Source: Bacteroidota bacterium
GTDB taxonomy: Bacteria > Bacteroidota > Bacteroidia > Flavobacteriales_D > Crocinitomicaceae
DNA: 64,000 nt
Direction: 5' to 3'
NCBI GenBank assembly: GCA_016866255.1
Contig: VGMY01000003.1
Coordinates: 1-64,000, forward strand
In this document: positions 59,903-64,000 of the stretch, piece after piece
Layout of the letters: every line of letters begins with the position of its first letter
Position numbering within the stretch: position 1 is the first letter of the stretch
Translations under genes and position numbers: made by a program
Notes under the pieces: generated by a model
What the model was told of the DNA's origin: nothing
Seen by the model: only the letters and a program-made list of their open reading frames with translations
The model's database searches: none

Positions 59903-61564
59903 CTAAAATTGAAAGTAGACAAAAGCTTTAAACGTTTCGGACACGGCTTGGTACATGATAAAAACTGAAAAGGCAAATATGAGCGCCTGAAGCGGAAGGG
60001 GGCACTTTGCGAAAACCATTACCGTTTGATCTTTCCATTTTTGTGGCAACCAGTGCGTAACAAATCCTAGTAAAATCAACCAAAAAACAGTTTGAAAATT
60101 ATACCACACTTTCCACCAAACGGTCAAAGACCAATCAAAATGGCTATATACATGGCTTAAATAAGCAAAAGGTTGCTCTGGCGAAGGCAAACGAAACCAA
60201 ATACGTGTAAACGTAATGAACGATAGCGTGAAAAAAATACGCCATGCACGAATCAACCAGGTAGGATTGTTTTCATAGGGGCTTAGCCGCCTCCAATAAT
60301 TGTACAGCACTAAGGCCGCCCCATTCATGGCGCCCCAGATTACAAAATTTTGACTTGCGCCGTGCCATAATCCACCAACAATCATCGTAATGAGCAAATT
60401 GAGGTCGCGAACCGCAAATGTTTTGAATGCTGGCCATAACTGCCAAAGAAGCAAGTACACCAGTAATAAACCGCTATAGATGTACCATAATTCAACCCAA
60501 CCGGTAATGAAAAATAAAAAGCCAAGAATAACAACCGTCATGATGACGGTACCCAGCGAGCCTTTTTTGTTGCCCCCAAGTGGAATGTAAAGATAATCTC
60601 TCAACCAAGCACCTAAAGACTTATGCCACCGTCGCCAAAAATCAGCTACTGATACGGATTTGTAAGGCGAATTAAAGTTTTCCAACAAGCTAAAACCCAT
60701 CAGCCTGGAAACACCTATTGCCATATCGGTGTAACCGGAAAAATCGGCATATATCTGTAAAGAGTAGCCAAACATAGCAAGTACTCCCACGAATCCTGGA
60801 TAGCTTTCTGGCGCATCTAGCACTTTATCGATAAAGTGTACCGCGATGTAATCGGCAAGAATTAATTTTTTAAATAACCCTTTTCCAATCATCCATAAGG
60901 CACGAGAAAACTCGAGCTTATTGAGTTCAAAGGGTTTGTAAATTTGTGGAATAAAATCACGGGCTCGAACAATTGGACCTAAAATCAAGTGCGGAAAATA
61001 CGTCACGTAAAAGGCGTAATCAAAAAAATTCTTTGAGGCGTTGATTTCTTTACGAAAGATATCTACCAGATAAGAAATATTATGAAAAGTAAAGAAGGAA
61101 ACACCAACGGGCACCAATATTTTATCCACAAAACTCCCCTTTCCAAACCATTGGTTACCGAGCACCGCAAACTGATTTACTACATTATAATCTGTGCCGA
61201 ATTGTGCATTGAACGCATCAGTAAAAAAGTAGGCATATTTAAAGTAAAAAAGGCCTAGCAAATTTAACACGAGCCCAACAATCAGCCACATCCTATTAAA
61301 TTTAGTTCCCTCTTTGTGCTGAACCCCTAGCCCTAACAAATAATTGATCGCGAGCATTGCCGCTAACAGCAAGACAAAGTTGCCCGATGTCTTGAAATAG
61401 AAAAACAAACTAACCCCGGTCAGGAAAATACTCCGTAATACAAAACGTTGGTGAATAACAACAAAGACCATCATCACCGCCAGAAAAAACAACCAAAAAT
61501 CGAGGCGATTGAACACCAAACTGTCTTGAGTTTGCCAGGAAAAAAGTTCGTTAATGCGGTGCAT
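59903..61564 (-). CDS. MBOAT-family membrane O-acyltransferase (AlgI-like)
   Basis: A 553-residue protein with about 11-12 membrane helices. The AlgI/DltB signature is present: FWRRWHKSLGAWLRDYLYIPLGGN (His314, about 309-332, in part) and the invariant His401 in IVGGLWHGASQNF. This family moves acyl groups, usually acetyl, across the inner membrane for O-acylation of alginate, teichoic acid or other surface glycans. The last gene of a unit with two SGNH hydrolases: it starts 14 bases after the stop of the second. No polysaccharide synthase is in view, so the acceptor is unknown. Confidence 0.93.
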   Translation of the reverse strand: MHRINELFSWQTQDSLVFNRLDFWLFFLAVMMVFVVIHQRFVLRSIFLTGVSLFFYFKTSGNFVLLLAAMLAINYLLGLGVQHKEGTKFNRMWLIVGLVLNLLGLFYFKYAYFFTDAFNAQFGTDYNVVNQFAVLGNQWFGKGSFVDKILVPVGVSFFTFHNISYLVDIFRKEINASKNFFDYAFYVTYFPHLILGPIVRARDFIPQIYKPFELNKLEFSRALWMIGKGLFKKLILADYIAVHFIDKVLDAPESYPGFVGVLAMFGYSLQIYADFSGYTDMAIGVSRLMGFSLLENFNSPYKSVSVADFWRRWHKSLGAWLRDYLYIPLGGNKKGSLGTVIMTVVILGFLFFITGWVELWYIYSGLLLVYLLLWQLWPAFKTFAVRDLNLLITMIVGGLWHGASQNFVIWGAMNGAALVLYNYWRRLSPYENNPTWLIRAWRIFFTLSFITFTRIWFRLPSPEQPFAYLSHVYSHFDWSLTVWWKVWYNFQTVFWLILLGFVTHWLPQKWKDQTVMVFAKCPLPLQALIFAFSVFIMYQAVSETFKAFVYFQF

Positions 61565-61578
61565 ATAAATAACGGTTG

Positions 61579-62832
61579 TTAATCGAACAGGGTTTTTTTA
61601 AACGCCTCAATGAGTAAGGTGCCTTTTAGGTGATAACCCAAGCTCGTAAAATGGACAAGATCTCCTTGCATGAGGTCTGCATTTTTCCAGGTTCTAGATG
61701 ATCCGAGCCCACCCATGACGCCGTAAAAATCCCAAACTGCGCCCTGGTATTTGGCCGCCAACTGATAAATTCCTTCTCGTTGTCTTTCCGTATTTTTATT
61801 GGGGTATTTACCCTTGTAATAGTCATCGTTGGGAACCGTCAGCAAAATGGCGCAATTCGGATTGCATTCCAACACTAATTTGATCATTTTTTCCAAATTG
61901 GCTTTGTATTGAAGGGGGTCAAACGCATCGTAAGTACAATGTGCATCATTGGTCCCTACTGAAAATATGAACAGATCGGGCGGGCTCAATTTAAGATCTC
62001 GGCTGAAATTAGAATTTGCCAAATACGTTGGTAAACTCGCCCCATTGACACCAATTGTGCTGTAAGCGATTCCGGGCATACTGTTTATAAACTCAAAGCC
62101 GTACAATTCCATGGTAAATGGGGTGGGGGTATGCCTTGTAAACAGTAAATCCAATGAGTCGAGATGATCTGAAAACTGAATTTCTGAATACCCTTGGTCC
62201 GGAAAATGAGCAACCTTTGTTACCAGTAACTCTTGATCTCCAAAATTGAGTTCAAAGGGAAAAAAACCAGTATTATGATAAATTCTCATGCAATCAAAAG
62301 GAGGTTGTGAAGCGGTTCGCAAATGCTTGAAATTTATCAAGACCAATGAATCAAAGCACGTAATCGCGGCTCCACTCAGGCCATAATCAAGGCCTTCAGG
62401 ACGTTGGTTAACACTCAAGAATCCTTTCCAAGTATTGGGTGACGTGAAAAGGTAATTGGAAGGATTGTTCGTATGAGCCAGATTGAACGGAAAAACCAAG
62501 CCGCGATTGCCGCTCAACCCTGGCCAATTCGTCTGTAAAAAGGTGCGGAAATCATGGGTATAAATATCCGCTTGCAAATGCGAGCCGCCAATGTGGTAAA
62601 AATTAAGTTTACCTTTTCGGGTTTCGATCATTTGGTCCAGGGCCTTTTTTAAACGCGTCCAGTTCTGGTTTTGCGCTCCAAAAAACTGAAATTGATTACA
62701 ATCGAAGTCGATAAACGGATGTTGTGCTGCTATCTCTTGCTCTACCTGACTCCATGTATCGCCTGAACGCAAGGTGTTGCTTTGACCAAATATCCACAAA
62801 GGAAAAAAAAAGACAAGGCAAAAGATTTTCAT
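61579..62832 (-). CDS. Secreted SGNH/GDSL-type hydrolase, O-acyltransfer partner
   Basis: A 417-residue protein with a signal peptide (about 1-17, LVFFFPLWIFGQSN). SGNH blocks are visible: block I YHIGGSHLQAD (Ser84), block III SVGTNDAHC, and block V DLVHFTSLGYH (Asp and His near residues 398-401). The block I variant GGSH, in place of GDS, is the same in AlgX/AlgJ- and PatB-like acyltransferase partners of MBOAT proteins. With MBOAT downstream it probably transfers acyl groups onto a periplasmic glycan, though simple esterase activity is possible. It overlaps the upstream gene by four bases. Confidence 0.88.
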   Translation of the reverse strand: MKIFCLVFFFPLWIFGQSNTLRSGDTWSQVEQEIAAQHPFIDFDCNQFQFFGAQNQNWTRLKKALDQMIETRKGKLNFYHIGGSHLQADIYTHDFRTFLQTNWPGLSGNRGLVFPFNLAHTNNPSNYLFTSPNTWKGFLSVNQRPEGLDYGLSGAAITCFDSLVLINFKHLRTASQPPFDCMRIYHNTGFFPFELNFGDQELLVTKVAHFPDQGYSEIQFSDHLDSLDLLFTRHTPTPFTMELYGFEFINSMPGIAYSTIGVNGASLPTYLANSNFSRDLKLSPPDLFIFSVGTNDAHCTYDAFDPLQYKANLEKMIKLVLECNPNCAILLTVPNDDYYKGKYPNKNTERQREGIYQLAAKYQGAVWDFYGVMGGLGSSRTWKNADLMQGDLVHFTSLGYHLKGTLLIEAFKKTLFD

Positions 62833-64000
62833 TTTTGACCTCCTTTTTTACTAAGCCAGTCGGTGTAGGCTGCGCCAAAAGCTTCGTAAAAATATTGCGA
62901 AGCGATGCTAGCGCCCCTGGGGGTAAAATGTACGTAATCCTTGCCGGCAAGTCCTTGTGTAACCCAAGCCGGCATAGCATTCATGCCTCCCATTGCTGCA
63001 TACAAATTCCAAAATGCAACACCGTTTTCTGCACACATTTTTTGCATTCGATCAACGGTGTAAGGCAGCAAGGGATAGGTCTCAAAAACGCCGTCATTTA
63101 ACCGAGACATATCGCTTGGACCTATCAAAATGACGGCAGCATTCGGAACCAATTTCTGAATATAGTTGATCCTACTTTTTAGAGAACCTACGTAATAGCG
63201 AACGCTACTACTGTCTTTAAATGAATGAACCGAATTGCCTCCAAATTGCAAGATGAACAGCTTTGTATTGACCTCTTGATGCATTTGAGCAAATACATGG
63301 GCATCTGAAGAACTCAGGTCGTGGCCCGAAGAACCGCGCATGGCAACGTTATTGACCTGCACCCCTACATCCCCTTCTAAACTGAACCCGCAAAAAACAG
63401 GACTTTGAGTGGAAGAAAAAACATAGCGCAACTTTCGGGGTGTTTGCCCAAAACTGAGCGCTAAAACATGTGCCCCACCATCGTCAATCAAGGAATCTTC
63501 GTGAATTAATTGGTCATTTTCATACACTTTTACGCCGCATGGTTTGTAACAACTGTTATAAAAACATTTAACTTGACTAAAGGTACGCGCTCGGCTAAAG
63601 GCTGCAGCTGACGGCGCGATTTCTATCCATGCCTCCTCCGGCGTTAGCCTCTCTGCTGTACCAGATGTAAACCTAGCGGAGGAAAGCATCGCACCATATT
63701 GACGTGAACTCATTTTTGGAGGCCAAAAAGCGGTGTAGCGCTTAAAGTTTGCCGATACCTTTTGAATGAAACTATGCGTGGTGTATACGTTGTATGCAGG
63801 AATCAATCCTGGACCAGTTCCACCAAATTGCTGTTGGATACGCTGACGAATGTAGGCCGTCATACGGTCGCCTTCTATTTGAGAATCCCCATAGTGAAAT
63901 ATGCTCATTTTTTGGCCCTTTGCTGAATTTTCAAGTGATTTAAAAAAATGAGCAAGGTTTGCTTCGGCCTTGTTGCTCAAAAGGAAGGGATTGGCGCTCG
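62829..64000 (-). CDS. SGNH-type hydrolase, 5' end beyond window
   Basis: At least 390 codons; the frame is open through the window edge, so the N-terminus is missing. Motifs: block I FHYGDSQIEGDRM (nucleophile Ser in GDS), block III FGGNSVH (Asn in GGNS), block V DYVHFTPRGA (Asp, His). Four bases overlap the next SGNH gene. It is a paralogue of that gene, but uses the canonical GDS block I and has different intervening sequence. Together they suggest a two-hydrolase plus MBOAT system. Whether more genes belong to the operon lies outside the window. Confidence 0.85.
   Translation of the reverse strand, partial: SANPFLLSNKAEANLAHFFKSLENSAKGQKMSIFHYGDSQIEGDRMTAYIRQRIQQQFGGTGPGLIPAYNVYTTHSFIQKVSANFKRYTAFWPPKMSSRQYGAMLSSARFTSGTAERLTPEEAWIEIAPSAAAFSRARTFSQVKCFYNSCYKPCGVKVYENDQLIHEDSLIDDGGAHVLALSFGQTPRKLRYVFSSTQSPVFCGFSLEGDVGVQVNNVAMRGSSGHDLSSSDAHVFAQMHQEVNTKLFILQFGGNSVHSFKDSSSVRYYVGSLKSRINYIQKLVPNAAVILIGPSDMSRLNDGVFETYPLLPYTVDRMQKMCAENGVAFWNLYAAMGGMNAMPAWVTQGLAGKDYVHFTPRGASIASQYFYEAFGAAYTDWLSKKGGQK

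Noticed and set aside
1-64000. CRISPR arrays, tRNA or rRNA genes, IS elements, prophage, integrative elements
   Set aside because: No direct-repeat/spacer array, cloverleaf sequence, transposase motif or phage structural gene was seen on reading. The single tyrosine recombinase is XerC-like in its core-genome context.

Overview
The window looks like chromosomal DNA from a member of the Bacteroidota, most likely order Flavobacteriales; I cannot name the genus. Five observations support this. (i) Secreted proteins end in type IX secretion system (T9SS) sorting domains. (ii) There are gldA-like and porE-like genes. (iii) Recognisable promoters have the Bacteroidota form TTTG-N18-20-TAnnTTTG. (iv) Start codons generally lack Shine-Dalgarno sequences. 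(v) Gene neighbourhoods such as rpsU-xerC, rnpA-S41 protease and rplY-prs fit. I found no tRNA, rRNA, CRISPR array, prophage or intact insertion sequence. Most of the window is dense core genome with many genes overlapping by 1-35 bases.

Layout. 1-383: 3' end of a large surface protein. 378-4120: sensor kinase, glycosyltransferase, small membrane protein and an SDR oxidoreductase with an unusual active site. 4166-4657: decayed remnant of a T9SS cargo gene with its terminator, then the promoter of a giant gene. 4658-15919: a 3,753-residue secreted, multi-domain, repeat-rich T9SS protein, closed by a strong terminator. 15967-23959: DUF2279 protein, LOG-family hydrolase, PASTA protein, T9SS cargo, RluA-type pseudouridine synthase and a PorE-like OmpA lipoprotein candidate. 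23960-24297: no gene; possible degenerate repeat. 24298-31061: PspC-like protein, RfbD-like reductase, two amino-acid permeases, helix-hairpin-helix protein, apt and an acyl-CoA dehydrogenase. 31118-33822: rpsU, xerC, and a minus-strand unit of response regulator, ribE and MazG-like gene. 33877-40039: secreted serine protease, uvrC and secreted M43 metalloprotease. 40127-42053: hotdog thioesterase and secreted alpha/beta hydrolase. 42019-47613: tightly overlapped minus-strand operon of PfkB kinase, DUF349 protein, membrane protein, receiver-PAS-histidine kinase and glycosyltransferase 9. 47662-50805: aldehyde dehydrogenase, rplY and prs. 50890-57916: xseA, rnpA, S41 protease, O-antigen ligase-like protein, gldA and tyrS. 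57967-59817: DUF3108 gene behind a near-perfect sigma-54 promoter, and queA. 59903-64000: two SGNH hydrolases and an MBOAT acyltransferase, probably a surface-glycan O-acylation unit.

Two themes connect the genes. One is the cell envelope: T9SS cargo (giant adhesin-like protein, two proteases, one unknown), envelope scaffolding (PorE-like, PASTA, DUF2279), glycan synthesis and modification (GT4, GT9, RfbD-like, O-antigen ligase-like, MBOAT/SGNH). The other is RNA and translation housekeeping (rpsU, rplY, rnpA, tyrS, queA, RluA).

The observations most worth following up are the sigma-54 promoter at 57924-57939; the repeated placement of TAnnTTTG-like boxes 4-6 bases before start codons, which predicts leaderless mRNAs; the terminator abutting the xerC start codon; the T9SS pseudogene remnant; and the internal duplication in the giant gene. 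All functional calls rest on reading motifs by eye, without database searches.
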